A stretch of 64,000 nucleotides of DNA from DASSKA01 sp963839365 (GTDB taxonomy: Bacteria > Actinomycetota > Actinomycetes > Propionibacteriales > Nocardioidaceae): NCBI GenBank assembly GCA_963839365.1, contig CAWIUT010000001.1, positions 1,578,764 through 1,642,763 on the forward strand, read 5' to 3'. Below the pieces are notes generated by a model. That model was not told the DNA's origin and searched no databases. It saw only the letters and a list, made by a program, of their open reading frames with translations. The position numbers and the translations under genes were made by a program. Of the stretch, positions 35,770-44,441 are shown in pieces. Positions within the stretch are counted from its first letter, which is position 1; each line of letters starts with the position of its first letter.

Positions 35770-35985
35770 ATGAACACGCGACCGCCTGAGTCCGAACCGC
35801 TGCTCACGCCTGCAGAGGTTGCGGCCATGTTCCGGGTCGACCCGAAGACGGTCACCCGGTGGGCCAAGGCCGGCAAGCTGAGCTCGATCCGGACTCTTGG
35901 GGGACATCGCCGTTATCGCGAGTCCGAAGTGCGCGATCTGCTGACCGGGATGCTTCCCGAGCAGCGACGTGGGGGGGATCTCTAG
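35770..35985 (+). CDS. bldC: BldC-like MerR-family developmental regulator
   Basis: The 71-residue protein is almost all DNA-binding domain: LLTPAEVAAMFRVDPKTVTRWAKAGKLSSIRTLGGHRRYRE, the MerR-type helix-turn-helix and wing, with no effector domain. This is the form of Streptomyces BldC, which binds head-to-tail on direct repeats and controls entry into development. In non-sporulating actinobacteria its targets are unknown. A strong GAGGGAGG ribosome-binding site precedes the ATG. Confidence 0.93.
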   Translation: MNTRPPESEPLLTPAEVAAMFRVDPKTVTRWAKAGKLSSIRTLGGHRRYRESEVRDLLTGMLPEQRRGGDL

Positions 35986-36055
35986 GCACGGGGGGTCATG
36001 CGAACGCCTGTCGGGGTCCCAGGTCCGACAAGCTGACAACTCGCTCCAGATCATC

Positions 36056-36091
36056 GGCGAGGAAACCATCCGAGAGGATAGGTTCCTCGCC
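36056..36091 (+). terminator. First hairpin after bldC
   Basis: GGCGAGGAA-A-CC (36056-36067) pairs with GGTTCCTCGCC (36081-36091), eleven pairs with one bulged A, around a 13-nt loop. Confidence 0.5.
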
Positions 36092-36098
36092 GTTCTTC

Positions 36099-36140
36099 TT
36101 TCCGGGACCTCCCGCCCGTAACGACGGGAGGCCCCGGAAA
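36099..36140 (+). terminator. Strong terminator hairpin after bldC
   Basis: Arms 36099-36114 and 36125-36140 pair at 15 of 16 positions (one A-C mismatch) with a 10-nt loop. The T-run at the left and A-run at the right give terminator character on the minus strand too. Confidence 0.7.
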
Positions 36141-36405
36141 GCCCTCGATCTCAACTGGATCGCGCGGTGCCGTCACCGGTTCCTCGTCGACGCTGCTGTC
36201 CTCGAGGTCCCGGTGCCGGCGTCCGTGCCGGCCGGGATCGCCTCGTCCTGACCGCCTCGTCCGGGGGCGCGCGGGCGACGGTGCGATGGCGCCACTCCCG
36301 CTACCCCTTCCGGTCGGCGCGCCCTCCGGAGCAGGCGCTGCGGTGCCCGGACCGGTCGGCTCCCCGCGCCTGGTTAGGGTGGCCGGACAGGCGAGGAGGT
36401 GGCCG

Positions 36406-37629
36406 ATGAGTGAGCGCTCGACCGACCGGCAGCTGCCGAAGTGGTCGGAGCTGAAACCGCTGCTGCGCCCGCGTCCGTGGCAGCCCAACCCGACGCAGCG
36501 GCGGCTGGACCGAGCCCTGACGATCGAGGACCTGCGCCGGGTGGCGCGGCGCCGCACTCCACGACCGGTCTTCGACTACACCGACGGGGCGGCCGAGGCC
36601 GAGGTCAGCCTGCGCCGGGCCCGGGAGCTGTTCGCCGCGCTGGAGCTCCGCCCGCAGATCCTCACCGACGTGGCGGACATCGACACCTCGACCACCGTGC
36701 TGAGGACCCGCTCCGAGCTGCCGTTCTGCTTCGCGCCGACCGGCTTCACCCGGATGATGCAGCACGAGGGCGAGGCCGCTGTGGTCCGGGTTGCCGAACG
36801 GGCCGGCATCCCGTACGCGCTGTCCACGATGGGCACCACCTCCATCGAGGACGTGGCGGCCGCGGCACCCAAGGCACGCAAGTGGTTCCAGCTCTACGTC
36901 TGGCGCGACCGGGCGGCCGCCGACGACCTGATGTCTCGCGCCCGGGCCGCCGGCTACGAGGCGCTGGTGCTGACCGTGGACGTGCCGATCGCCGGGGCCC
37001 GGCTGCGCGACGTGCGCAACGGCTTCTCGATCCCGCCGGCCCTGACGGCCAGGACCGTGCTCGACCTCGCCGCGCATCCGGCCTGGTGGGGCAACCTGCT
37101 GACCACGCGGCCGCTGGAGTTCGCCTCCCTGACCTCCTGGGAGGGCACGGTCGCGGAGATGATCGACGCGCTGTTCGACCCGACCATGACGATGGCCGAC
37201 CTGGAGTGGATCCGTTCCCGGTGGGACGGGCCGCTGGTGATCAAGGGGATCCAGACCCTGCACGACGCCGAGGCGGTCGCCGACGCGGGGGCCGACGCGC
37301 TGGTGCTGTCCAACCACGGCGGCCGGCAGCTCGACCGGGCGCCGGTGCCGTTGCGGATTCTGCCGGAGGTCGTCGAGGCGGTGGGGGACCGCACCGAGGT
37401 GCTGCTGGACACCGGCGTGATGAACGGCGGCGACATCGTGGCCGCGCTGGCGCTGGGCGCCAAGGCGGTGCTGGTCGGCCGGGCCTACCTGTACGGGCTG
37501 ATGGCCGGTGGGGAGCGGGGCGTGCAGCGCGCGGCGGACATCCTGGCCGAGGAGGTACGTCGCACCATGGCGCTGCTGGGCACCCGGACCGTGGACGACC
37601 TCGGCCCCCGGCACGTGCGGCTGCCCTGA
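36406..37629 (+). CDS. FMN-dependent alpha-hydroxy-acid oxidase/dehydrogenase
   Basis: The 407-residue TIM-barrel flavoprotein belongs to the lactate/glycolate oxidase family. PVFDYTDGAAEAEVSLRRAR near residue 50 and CFAPTGFTRMMQHEGE follow the family order; YALSTMGTTSIEDVA, WFQLYVWRD and VLTVDVPIAGARLRD are typical. The active-site His is in LVLSNHGGRQLDRAP, with LDTGVMNGGDIVAALALGAKAVLVGR for FMN phosphate. It oxidises an L-2-hydroxy acid, perhaps L-lactate, but specificity is open. ATG at 36406 has AGGAGGT upstream. Confidence 0.92.
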   Translation: MSERSTDRQLPKWSELKPLLRPRPWQPNPTQRRLDRALTIEDLRRVARRRTPRPVFDYTDGAAEAEVSLRRARELFAALELRPQILTDVADIDTSTTVLRTRSELPFCFAPTGFTRMMQHEGEAAVVRVAERAGIPYALSTMGTTSIEDVAAAAPKARKWFQLYVWRDRAAADDLMSRARAAGYEALVLTVDVPIAGARLRDVRNGFSIPPALTARTVLDLAAHPAWWGNLLTTRPLEFASLTSWEGTVAEMIDALFDPTMTMADLEWIRSRWDGPLVIKGIQTLHDAEAVADAGADALVLSNHGGRQLDRAPVPLRILPEVVEAVGDRTEVLLDTGVMNGGDIVAALALGAKAVLVGRAYLYGLMAGGERGVQRAADILAEEVRRTMALLGTRTVDDLGPRHVRLP

Positions 37630-37717
37630 TGCGGGAACGCCGGCGCGCGAACGCGATGCACCCGGGTGGGGAGCCTGACGCGGGACCCTGACCCGGGAAG
37701 GGCGCGCCACCCGATCG

Positions 37718-37742
37718 GGTTACCGCGCGGACGGACGGGTAC
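37718..37742 (+). promoter_or_regulatory. Candidate SigB/SigF-type stress promoter
   Basis: GGTT at 37718-37721, a 15-base spacer, then GGGTAC at 37737-37742 fits the actinobacterial stress-sigma consensus (GTT, N14-16, GGGTA). It would drive the DoxX gene starting at 37779 and the following genes. Confidence 0.45.
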
Positions 37743-37778
37743 ATGTCCCTGCGAACCCACACGGAAGGAATGCCTCAC

Positions 37779-38276
37779 ATGAAGTTCGCCCGTCTGGTTG
37801 CTCGCCTGGTCATCGGCGGCCTGTTCATCGGACACGGCACCCAGAAGCTGAAGGGCTGGTTCGGTGGCCCCGGGATCGACGGCACCACCGGGATGATGGA
37901 GTCCCTGGACATGCACCCGCCCCGCCGGCACGCGGTCGCCGCCGGTGTGAGCGAGACCGCAGGCGGCGCGCTGCTCGCTGCCGGGCTGCTCACCCCGCTG
38001 GCCAGCTCCGCGTTGATCGGCACGATGATCACCGCCATCCAGAAGGTGCACCTGGCCAACGGCCCCTGGAACACCAAGGGCGGCTACGAGTACAACCTGG
38101 TGCTCATCGCCGCGCTGCTCGCGTTGGCCGAGGAAGGCCCCGGCAGCCTGTCCCTGGACGGTGCGGTCGGACTGCGCACCCAGGGGCTGCCCTGGTCGCT
38201 GGGTGCGCTGGCACTGGGCGCCGCCGCGTCGACGGCCACCATCGAGACCGGCAGGTCGGCGCGGCACGCTGCATAG
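37779..38276 (+). CDS. DoxX family membrane protein
   Basis: The 165-residue protein has four hydrophobic segments and the DoxX pattern: FARLVARLVIGGLFIGHGTQKLKGWFGG at the N-terminus, a second helix around AGGALLAAGLLTPLASSALIG, and MITAIQKVHLANGPWNTKGGYEYNLVLIAAL. The family has been linked to thiosulfate oxidation and, in mycobacteria, to oxidative-stress complexes. ATG at 37779 is preferred because the AAGGA ribosome-binding site lies about 9 nt upstream; an in-frame ATG at 37770 directly abuts it. Confidence 0.85.
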   Translation: MKFARLVARLVIGGLFIGHGTQKLKGWFGGPGIDGTTGMMESLDMHPPRRHAVAAGVSETAGGALLAAGLLTPLASSALIGTMITAIQKVHLANGPWNTKGGYEYNLVLIAALLALAEEGPGSLSLDGAVGLRTQGLPWSLGALALGAAASTATIETGRSARHAA

Positions 38277-38327
38277 ACCGTCGGGCAGTGGGGTACCGGC
38301 CCGCCAACGGAGCCCAGGAGGTGCAAC

Positions 38328-38732
38328 ATGCCTGCCAAGAAGGAAATGCCCTCGACCGTGCAGCGCTCGCCGAAGAAGGCGCAGCGGACCTGGGGCAAGG
38401 CCCACGACCACGCAGTGCAGGAGTACGGCGAAGGCGAGCGAGCGCACCGCACCGCCTACGGCGCGCTCAAGCACAGCTACGAGAAGGTCGGCGACCACTG
38501 GGAGGGCAAGGCCGACAAAGGCCCCTCCGACAAGCAGAGCGAGAAGGGCGGCGCAGCCGCCCGGCGCGGCGGGAAGACCGCCGAGGGCGTGGACGCCAAC
38601 GCGTCCAAGAGCCACCTCTACGACGTGGCCAAGGAGCTGGGCATCAGCGGTCGCTCGAAGATGACCAAGAAGCAGCTCGTGGACGCGATCGAGAAGGAGA
38701 ACCGGCGGGAGACGCGCAAGAGCCGCTCCTGA
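38328..38732 (+). CDS. ChaB-like protein with C-terminal Rho/SAP-type domain
   Basis: The 134-residue, highly charged protein begins with a ChaB-type segment (residues 1-60, MPSTVQRSPKKAQRTWGKAHDHA then YGEGERAHRTAYGALKHSYEK). It has a flexible Lys/Gly middle and ends with KSHLYDVAKELGISGRSKMTKKQLVDAIEKE, which resembles Rho N-terminal or SAP nucleic acid-binding helices. In E. coli ChaB is tied to cation antiport, but this role is unproven here. CAGGAGG precedes the ATG. It follows DoxX by 51 bases and precedes an oil-body-protein-like gene by 36 bases. Confidence 0.82.
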   Translation: MPAKKEMPSTVQRSPKKAQRTWGKAHDHAVQEYGEGERAHRTAYGALKHSYEKVGDHWEGKADKGPSDKQSEKGGAAARRGGKTAEGVDANASKSHLYDVAKELGISGRSKMTKKQLVDAIEKENRRETRKSRS

Positions 38733-38768
38733 CCCTGCGGACCGGCCCCACGCTGAGGAGGAGACCCG

Positions 38769-39500
38769 ATGAACCCCGCCATCAAGGAGCGGCTCAGCCC
38801 GGTGCGGCCCGCGGGCCGCGGCAAGGGATCCTGGCTCGCGACCCTGGAGCAGGGCGCGAACCTGCTCCAGGAGATGACCCCGCTGAAGGGGTTCAGCGTC
38901 TACGTGGTCGGCTTCCACTGCCCGAAGAACGAGCCACGCTCGCAGATGGAGGCGCACCACTACTGCCAGGTCGTCAACGACGACCTGATCCAGTGCGTGC
39001 TGTTCGACGGGAACACCAAGCACGCCAACCTGATCGGCATCGAGTACATCGTCTCCGAGCGGCTGTTCGGCGAGCTGCCGGAGGAGGAGAAGGCGTACTG
39101 GCACCCGCACAACTTCGAGATCCTCTCCGGCCAGCTCGCCGCGCCCGGTCTCCCCGACGTCGCGGAGAAGGCGTTCTTGAAGCGGCTGATGAACTCCTAC
39201 GGCAAGACCTGGCACACCTGGCACAGCGGCCGTCACGACGGTCATCCCGGTCACGCCGTACCGCTCGGCGACCCGAAGCTGATGTGGTCCTTCAACCGCG
39301 AGGGTGAGTGCGACGAGAAGCTCAAGGCCGACCGGGACCGCACGATGGAGCTCGACACCGCCAAGAAGCACGAGGAGCGGCAGAGCCTGCTGCCCGAGGC
39401 GCACCCGCAGCGCGGGGTGGACGCGATGGCCGACCAGTTCCAGAACACCACGCCGATCCCAGGCGTGGTCGACGTGCACGACGCCGCCTCCGACCGCTGA
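38769..39500 (+). CDS. DUF1264 / oil-body-associated-protein-like
   Basis: The 243-residue soluble protein matches the DUF1264 (OBAP) family, known best from plant seed oil bodies and also fungi and bacteria. Signature parts are GFSVYVVGFHCPKNEPRSQMEAHHYCQVVND, QCVLFDGNTKHANLIGIEYIVSERLF and YWHPHNFEILSGQL. A Cys- and His-rich layout could bind metal. Its bacterial function is unknown. A GAGGAGGAGAC ribosome-binding site precedes the ATG. It sits in a cluster with DoxX and a ChaB-like gene, pointing to stress or storage roles by inference. Confidence 0.82.
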   Translation: MNPAIKERLSPVRPAGRGKGSWLATLEQGANLLQEMTPLKGFSVYVVGFHCPKNEPRSQMEAHHYCQVVNDDLIQCVLFDGNTKHANLIGIEYIVSERLFGELPEEEKAYWHPHNFEILSGQLAAPGLPDVAEKAFLKRLMNSYGKTWHTWHSGRHDGHPGHAVPLGDPKLMWSFNREGECDEKLKADRDRTMELDTAKKHEERQSLLPEAHPQRGVDAMADQFQNTTPIPGVVDVHDAASDR

Positions 39501-39621
39501 GCACGTCCCACTGGTGACAAGCAACGCGCTCGAACCGAGCCGGCAACGACAGGTTTGACCGGGCCCCCACGAGGTAATCTGCCCGGTCCAGCAATCGAAG
39601 GCTGTAGAAGGAGGAGGGCCC

Positions 39622-39843
39622 ATGCCGGACGAGGACTTCGACACCCGGGCGGCGCTGTTGGAGGCGCTGCTGGACAAGGTCGAGGAGGACGGCTACCCGT
39701 CCTCGACGATGTTGGACACCATCGAGGGACTCCTCACGCCGCGGTACGTGCAGCGGTACGCCGAGGTCCTGCTGCGCGGCATCCGGGAGTCGTCCTTCCC
39801 GAGCATCTCGATGATCCACCGGCTGGAGGCCCTGGCTGCCTGA
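39622..39843 (+). CDS. Small conserved-looking protein, 73 residues
   Basis: The protein is 73 residues, mostly helical and acidic at the start (MPDEDFDTRAALLEALLDKV), with a middle SSTMLDTIEGLLTPRYVQRY and an end ISMIHRLEALAA. No family is recognised. An AAGGAGGAGG ribosome-binding site lies just upstream and the codon usage matches neighbours, so it is very probably real. It lies between the OBAP-like gene and the multicopper oxidase on the same strand. Confidence 0.7.
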   Translation: MPDEDFDTRAALLEALLDKVEEDGYPSSTMLDTIEGLLTPRYVQRYAEVLLRGIRESSFPSISMIHRLEALAA

Positions 39844-39935
39844 CCGGGTCCACCTGCGCCCTTTGGGGGAGGCACCTGACCACCCGCGGTGCCAGCATGA
39901 CCGTGGAGGATGCCGCACGGGCCCGGAGGTGGGAC

Positions 39936-42038
39936 ATGGCGGACAGAGACATCGGTCCGGCCGGCGTCAGCCGCCGCAGCTTCATCAGAGCGGCCGGGGG
40001 CGCGGGTCTCGGGTTCGTCCTCGTCACCCGGCTGCCGGGCGGCGTCGTCAGAGCCGTCGCAGCGGTGCCGGGCGACACTCTGGACCCCGCCCGGATCGCC
40101 AAGTTCCGGACCGCGCTGCTCGTCCCGCCGGTGATGCCGCGGGCAGGCACGGTCGTCGGTGGCAACGGTAGGGGTGTCGACTCCTACGACATCTCGATGC
40201 GCCAGTTCCAGCAGCAGATCCTTCCCGAGGGCATGCCGCCGACCACGGTCTGGGGGTACGGCGCGGTGAAGGCCGAGCCCGGCGGTCTGCTGCTGCACCA
40301 CGCGCCCTCCCTGACCATCGAGGCGCGGTGGGGTCGACCCGTCCGGGTCAAGTGGATCAACGAGCTCTTCGACGCCTCCGGCCACTTCCTGCCGCACCTT
40401 CTGCCGGTCGATCCGACGCTGCACTGGGCCAATCCCCCGGGTGGGACCACGGAGCGCGACACCCGGCCGAGCTTCACCAGCACACCGGACCGCTACACCG
40501 GCCCGGTACCGATCGTGACGCACGTGCACGGGGCGGTGAACGTCGGCGACGAGAGCGACGGCTACACCGAGGCGTGGTACCTGCCCGACGCCAAGGACCT
40601 CCCGCCCGGCTACGCCCGTGTCGGCACCTGGTACGACTTCTTCCGGCGCAAGGCCGGCGGGAAGTTCGGCGTGAGGTGGGAGCCGGGGTCGGCGACGTTC
40701 GAGTACCCGAACTCGTTTCGCGCGGCGACGACGTGGTACCACGACCACGCGCTCGGGATCACCCGGCTCAACGTCTATGCCGGACCCGCCGGCTTCTTCA
40801 TCGTCCGCGGGGGCCCCTCGGACGTCGTACGCGTCCGGCGAACCGGCCGACGCGCCGTGCTGCCCGGTCCGGCGCCACGAGCCGGGGACCGGTTCCCGGC
40901 CACGAGGCACTACCGGGAGATTCCGCTCGCGATCCAGGATCGAGCGTTCAACGCTGACGGCTCTCTGTTCTACCCGGATGCCCGCGCGTTCTTCGACCAG
41001 GTCACCGCGCCGTACATCCCCGACGGGCCGTTCTCACCGATCTGGAACCCGGAGTTCTTCGGAAACACGATCGTCGTCAACGGCAACACCTGGCCGTTCC
41101 AGACCGTGGAACGGCGCCGCTACCGGTTCCGGGTGCTCAACGGCTGCCAGTCGCGCTTCCTGGTCCTGGACTTCTCCCGGATCCCGGGAGTGAAGGTGTG
41201 GCTGATCGGCAACGAAGGTGGCTTTGTCGACAGACCGGTGAGCCTGACCGCCGCGGGGGTCCACAGCCGGCTTCCCATGGGGCCGGCGGAGCGGGCTGAC
41301 CTGATCGTGGACTTCGGTCAGGTCCCGCCGGGCCGGCACGTCCTCCGCAACGTCGGCCCGGACGCGCCGTACCCCGGCGGCGACCCGGGCGTCGACTTCG
41401 CCCCGGCCGATCCACAGACCACGGGGCAGGTGATGCAGTTCCGGGTGGTGCCCGCATCACGCCCCGACCGGACCACCCCTCCCCGCTTCCTCCGCCTGCC
41501 CGCCCTCGAACCGCAGCACCCGGTGGCCCGCAGGCGCCGACTGGCGCTGCTGGAGGAGGCGTCCACCGGGCAGACCCCGCAGGGGCCGGTGGAAGGGCCG
41601 ACCGCCGTGCTGCTCGGCCTGGTTCGGCGCGGGGTCGCGGTGAAGAAGCGGTGGATGGACCCGGTCACGGAGAACCCCGCGGTCGGCTCCGCCGAGATCT
41701 GGGAGCTCTACAACGCCACCGTCGACGCGCATCCCATCCACATCCACGAGACGGCATTCCAGGTGGTGAACCGCCAGCGGCTGGCCGTGCACGCGGACGG
41801 ATCTGTCGTGCAGCCTTTCCGGCTCCTCGGGCCGGTGCTGCCGCCAGAACCTCACGAGCGGGGACTCAAGGACACGGTCACGGCGCTTCCCGGCCACGTG
41901 ACCCGCGTGCGCGCGGACTTCGACACCGCCGGCCAGTTCGTGTGGCACTGCCACATCGTCGAGCACGAGGACGACGAGATGATGCGCCCGTTCCGGATCG
42001 GTCCCGTGCAGCCGGGTCAGCCGATGCCGCACCGCTGA
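39936..42038 (+). CDS. Tat-exported multicopper oxidase (CotA/bilirubin-oxidase-like)
   Basis: The 700-residue protein starts with a twin-arginine signal, SRRSFIRAAGGAGLGFVLV (about residues 11-29). It has the three-domain multicopper oxidase core with all four copper motifs: THVHGAVN, TWYHDHALG, DAHPIHIHETAFQ and WHCHIVEHEDDEMM. The first three copper motifs and the HCH-H-M end serve the trinuclear and type 1 sites. It is longer than CotA (513), with extra segments before copper motif 3. It oxidises phenols, bilirubin, or metals outside the membrane. ATG at 39936 has GGAGGT 5 nt upstream; the ATG at 39897 has no ribosome-binding site. Confidence 0.92.
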   Translation: MADRDIGPAGVSRRSFIRAAGGAGLGFVLVTRLPGGVVRAVAAVPGDTLDPARIAKFRTALLVPPVMPRAGTVVGGNGRGVDSYDISMRQFQQQILPEGMPPTTVWGYGAVKAEPGGLLLHHAPSLTIEARWGRPVRVKWINELFDASGHFLPHLLPVDPTLHWANPPGGTTERDTRPSFTSTPDRYTGPVPIVTHVHGAVNVGDESDGYTEAWYLPDAKDLPPGYARVGTWYDFFRRKAGGKFGVRWEPGSATFEYPNSFRAATTWYHDHALGITRLNVYAGPAGFFIVRGGPSDVVRVRRTGRRAVLPGPAPRAGDRFPATRHYREIPLAIQDRAFNADGSLFYPDARAFFDQVTAPYIPDGPFSPIWNPEFFGNTIVVNGNTWPFQTVERRRYRFRVLNGCQSRFLVLDFSRIPGVKVWLIGNEGGFVDRPVSLTAAGVHSRLPMGPAERADLIVDFGQVPPGRHVLRNVGPDAPYPGGDPGVDFAPADPQTTGQVMQFRVVPASRPDRTTPPRFLRLPALEPQHPVARRRRLALLEEASTGQTPQGPVEGPTAVLLGLVRRGVAVKKRWMDPVTENPAVGSAEIWELYNATVDAHPIHIHETAFQVVNRQRLAVHADGSVVQPFRLLGPVLPPEPHERGLKDTVTALPGHVTRVRADFDTAGQFVWHCHIVEHEDDEMMRPFRIGPVQPGQPMPHR

Positions 42039-42051
42039 CTCTGCCCCGCGG

Positions 42052-44367
42052 TCAGGAGCCGCGCACGTGGTCCAGCAGCATCCGCCGCTCGGCGCGAGCC
42101 ACCACCTGCCGGGCCCGGTCCACGGCGTCGGGGTTCACCGAGATCGAGGTGATCCCGGCTCGCACCAGGAACTCCGCGAACTCCGGCCGGTTGGAGGGTG
42201 CCTGCCCGCACAGCGACGAGGTGATCCCGGCCGCCGTGCTCGCCTCGACGATCCGGCGGATGGTGTCCAGCACGGCGGCGTCGGACTCGTCGAACAGCTC
42301 GGCGCAGATCTCGGAGTCCCGGTCGACGCCGAGCACCAGCTGGGTGAGGTCGTTGGAGCCGATGGAGACCCCGTCGACGCCGAGCGCGGCGTACTCCGGG
42401 ATCCGGTAGGCCACCGAGGGCACCTCGGCCATCACCCAACGGTGCAGCCCGCGCTGCCGGCCCAGCGGGTGCTGGTCGACCGCCTCCAGGCACGCCTCCA
42501 GCTCCCAGCGGGTGCGGACGAACGGGATCATCAGGTGCAGGTTCGGGGTCTCCTCGCGGACCTGCGCCAGCACGTCGAGGTCGAGGGCGAAGATCTCCGG
42601 GTCGCGGATGTAGCGGTAGGCGCCCCGGTAGCCGATCATCGGGTTCGCCTCCTGCGGCTCGAACTCGTGTCCGCCGGCCAGGTTCTGGAACTCGTTGGTG
42701 CGGAAGTCCACCGCCCGGTAGACCACCGGCCGCGGCGCGAACGCCCGGGTGATCCGCAGCACGGAGGCGGCCATCTTCTCCACGAACTCCTGGCGACGGC
42801 CGGTGGCGAGCAGATGCTTGGGATGCTCCCCGCCCAGCGCGTCGGTGATCATGAACTCCGCGCGCAGCAGCCCCACCCCGTCGACCGGTTGGGCGGCGAC
42901 CGCCTCGGCGTGGTCGGCGATGGCCAGGTTGACGTAGAGCAGGGTCCCCGTCGGCTCCGCGGCCGGCCGGGTGGGCGGCTCGGCCGAGGCGGCGGTGGCC
43001 GGCTGCCGCTGCTCCGGGATGTTCGGCGCGGCTCCGGCGCGGACGACGCCCTTGGCGCCGTCGACGGTGACGATCTCCCCGTCCCGCAGCACGGTGGTGG
43101 CCGTCCGGGTGGCGACCACGGTCGGCAGGTGCAGCTCGCGGCCGACGATCGCGGCGTGGCAGGTGACCCCGCCCCGGTCGGTGACCAGCGCGGCAGCCCG
43201 GCGCATGGTGGGCACCCAGTCCGGGCTGGTCATGCTGGCCACCAGTACGTCGCCCTGCTGGAGCCGCGGCGCGTCCGCGGTGCTCCGCAGGATCCGCACC
43301 GGGCCGGACACGACGCCCGGAGCGGCCGCCAGACCGGTGACCAGCACCGTCCCCTCCGCGTCCGGAGAGGGCGCCGGTGCCTCGGCCAAGGTGGTGATCG
43401 GCCGGGACTGGACGATCCAGGTCCGGCCGGCGGCCCGGGCGAACTCGACGTCCTGGGGTGCGCCGTAGTGCTCCTCGATCCGGCCGGCCAGGCCGGCCAG
43501 CTCGAGCAGCACACCGTCGTCGAGCACCCGGCGGGCCCGGTCCTCCTCGGGCACGGACCGACGGAGGTCGTGCCCGTCCGGGCCGCGGGCCAGCATCTCC
43601 GCCTTCGTGCCGAGGTGCACGTGCTCGACCCGCCCGCTCGTCTTCGACAGCTCGTAGGTGTCCGGCTCGACCTGTCCTCCGACGACCACCTCGCCGAGCC
43701 CGAACGCCGCCTCGATCACGATCCTGTCCCGGTCACCGGTGGACGGGTCGACGGTGAACATCACCCCGGCCGTCTCGGAGTCCACCATCTGCTGGACGAC
43801 GACCGCGATGGCCGGTTCCTGGGCCAACCCCTGCGCGGCCCGGTAGGCGACGACCCGGGGGCTCCACAACGAGGCCCAGCAGTCGACGATCCCGGCGGCC
43901 AGCTCCGTCGGGCCGGTCACGTTGGTGAACGTCTGGTTCATGCCGGCGAACGAGCTCGACGCGGTGTCCTCGGCGGTGGCGGAGGAGCGTACGGCGACGC
44001 GCGGCTCGCCCATCTGGTGATAGGCCTCCAGCACCGACCGTCGCAGCTGCTCGGGCAGTCCGGCGGAGCGGACCAGCGCCTGCAGCCGGTCGGCCGCCTC
44101 GGTCAACGCGGCGGGCGAGTCGACGTCAACGGCGTCCGCGATCGCCAGGAGCTCGGTGCGCACCCCACCCAGCTCCATGGCGGACAGGTAGGCCTCGGCC
44201 GTGACCACGAACCCGGGCGGCACCGGCAGCCCGGCCCTGGTCAGCTCGCCGAGGTTCGCGCCCTTGCCGCCGGCCCGGGGCACGTCGACCCGGGACAGGT
44301 CGGCGAACCAGACCACCGACGAGGTCGCTGCAGGGGCGCTCACCGGCGCCGCGGTGCGTTCGCTCAC
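42052..44367 (-). CDS. ppsA: Phosphoenolpyruvate synthase (PEP-utilising enzyme)
   Basis: The 771-residue protein has an N-terminal ATP-grasp domain (VPRAGGKGANLGELTRAGLP, then VAVRSSATAEDTASSSFAGMNQT). A mobile central domain carries the catalytic His in DRGGVTCHAAIVGRELHLP. The C-terminal PEP/pyruvate TIM barrel contains GSNDLTQLVLGVDRDS and LCGQAPSNRPEF. It converts pyruvate, ATP and water to PEP, AMP and phosphate for gluconeogenesis. GTG at 44367 marks the start of conserved sequence. It lies 74 bases downstream of the large sensor gene on the same strand, so co-transcription is possible. Confidence 0.93.
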   Translation of the reverse strand: MSERTAAPVSAPAATSSVVWFADLSRVDVPRAGGKGANLGELTRAGLPVPPGFVVTAEAYLSAMELGGVRTELLAIADAVDVDSPAALTEAADRLQALVRSAGLPEQLRRSVLEAYHQMGEPRVAVRSSATAEDTASSSFAGMNQTFTNVTGPTELAAGIVDCWASLWSPRVVAYRAAQGLAQEPAIAVVVQQMVDSETAGVMFTVDPSTGDRDRIVIEAAFGLGEVVVGGQVEPDTYELSKTSGRVEHVHLGTKAEMLARGPDGHDLRRSVPEEDRARRVLDDGVLLELAGLAGRIEEHYGAPQDVEFARAAGRTWIVQSRPITTLAEAPAPSPDAEGTVLVTGLAAAPGVVSGPVRILRSTADAPRLQQGDVLVASMTSPDWVPTMRRAAALVTDRGGVTCHAAIVGRELHLPTVVATRTATTVLRDGEIVTVDGAKGVVRAGAAPNIPEQRQPATAASAEPPTRPAAEPTGTLLYVNLAIADHAEAVAAQPVDGVGLLRAEFMITDALGGEHPKHLLATGRRQEFVEKMAASVLRITRAFAPRPVVYRAVDFRTNEFQNLAGGHEFEPQEANPMIGYRGAYRYIRDPEIFALDLDVLAQVREETPNLHLMIPFVRTRWELEACLEAVDQHPLGRQRGLHRWVMAEVPSVAYRIPEYAALGVDGVSIGSNDLTQLVLGVDRDSEICAELFDESDAAVLDTIRRIVEASTAAGITSSLCGQAPSNRPEFAEFLVRAGITSISVNPDAVDRARQVVARAERRMLLDHVRGS

Positions 44368-44441
44368 CTGGCCAGCCTCGGTCGGCCGGCCCCGAAGGGC
44401 CAGGGTCCAAGGTCCCCGCCGCCGGCCGCGTCCGGGGTGGA

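Larger units (their letters stand above)
35986..36405. other. Gene-free region after bldC with two hairpins
   Basis: No convincing gene lies in these 420 bases. The first third is low in coding character. Two stem-loops lie at 36056-36091 and 36099-36140. The remainder, 36141-36390, is GC-rich and seems empty except for the AGGAGGT of the next gene at 36394-36400. Confidence 0.6.

Noticed and set aside
35859..36251. Open frame overlapping bldC and the following gap
   Set aside because: It is out of frame with bldC, runs through two hairpins, and has no start signal or recognisable sequence.
37770..37772. ATG directly after AAGGA as the DoxX start
   Set aside because: It abuts the ribosome-binding site; the ATG at 37779 has proper spacing and begins the conserved MKFARL.
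39555..39580. TTGACC ... TAATCT promoter before the 73-residue gene
   Set aside because: The spacer is only 14 bases, too short for a normal sigma-70 promoter, so I did not list it.
39897..39899. Upstream ATG for the multicopper oxidase
   Set aside because: No ribosome-binding site; the ATG at 39936 has GGAGGT 5 nt upstream and a proper Tat signal distance.
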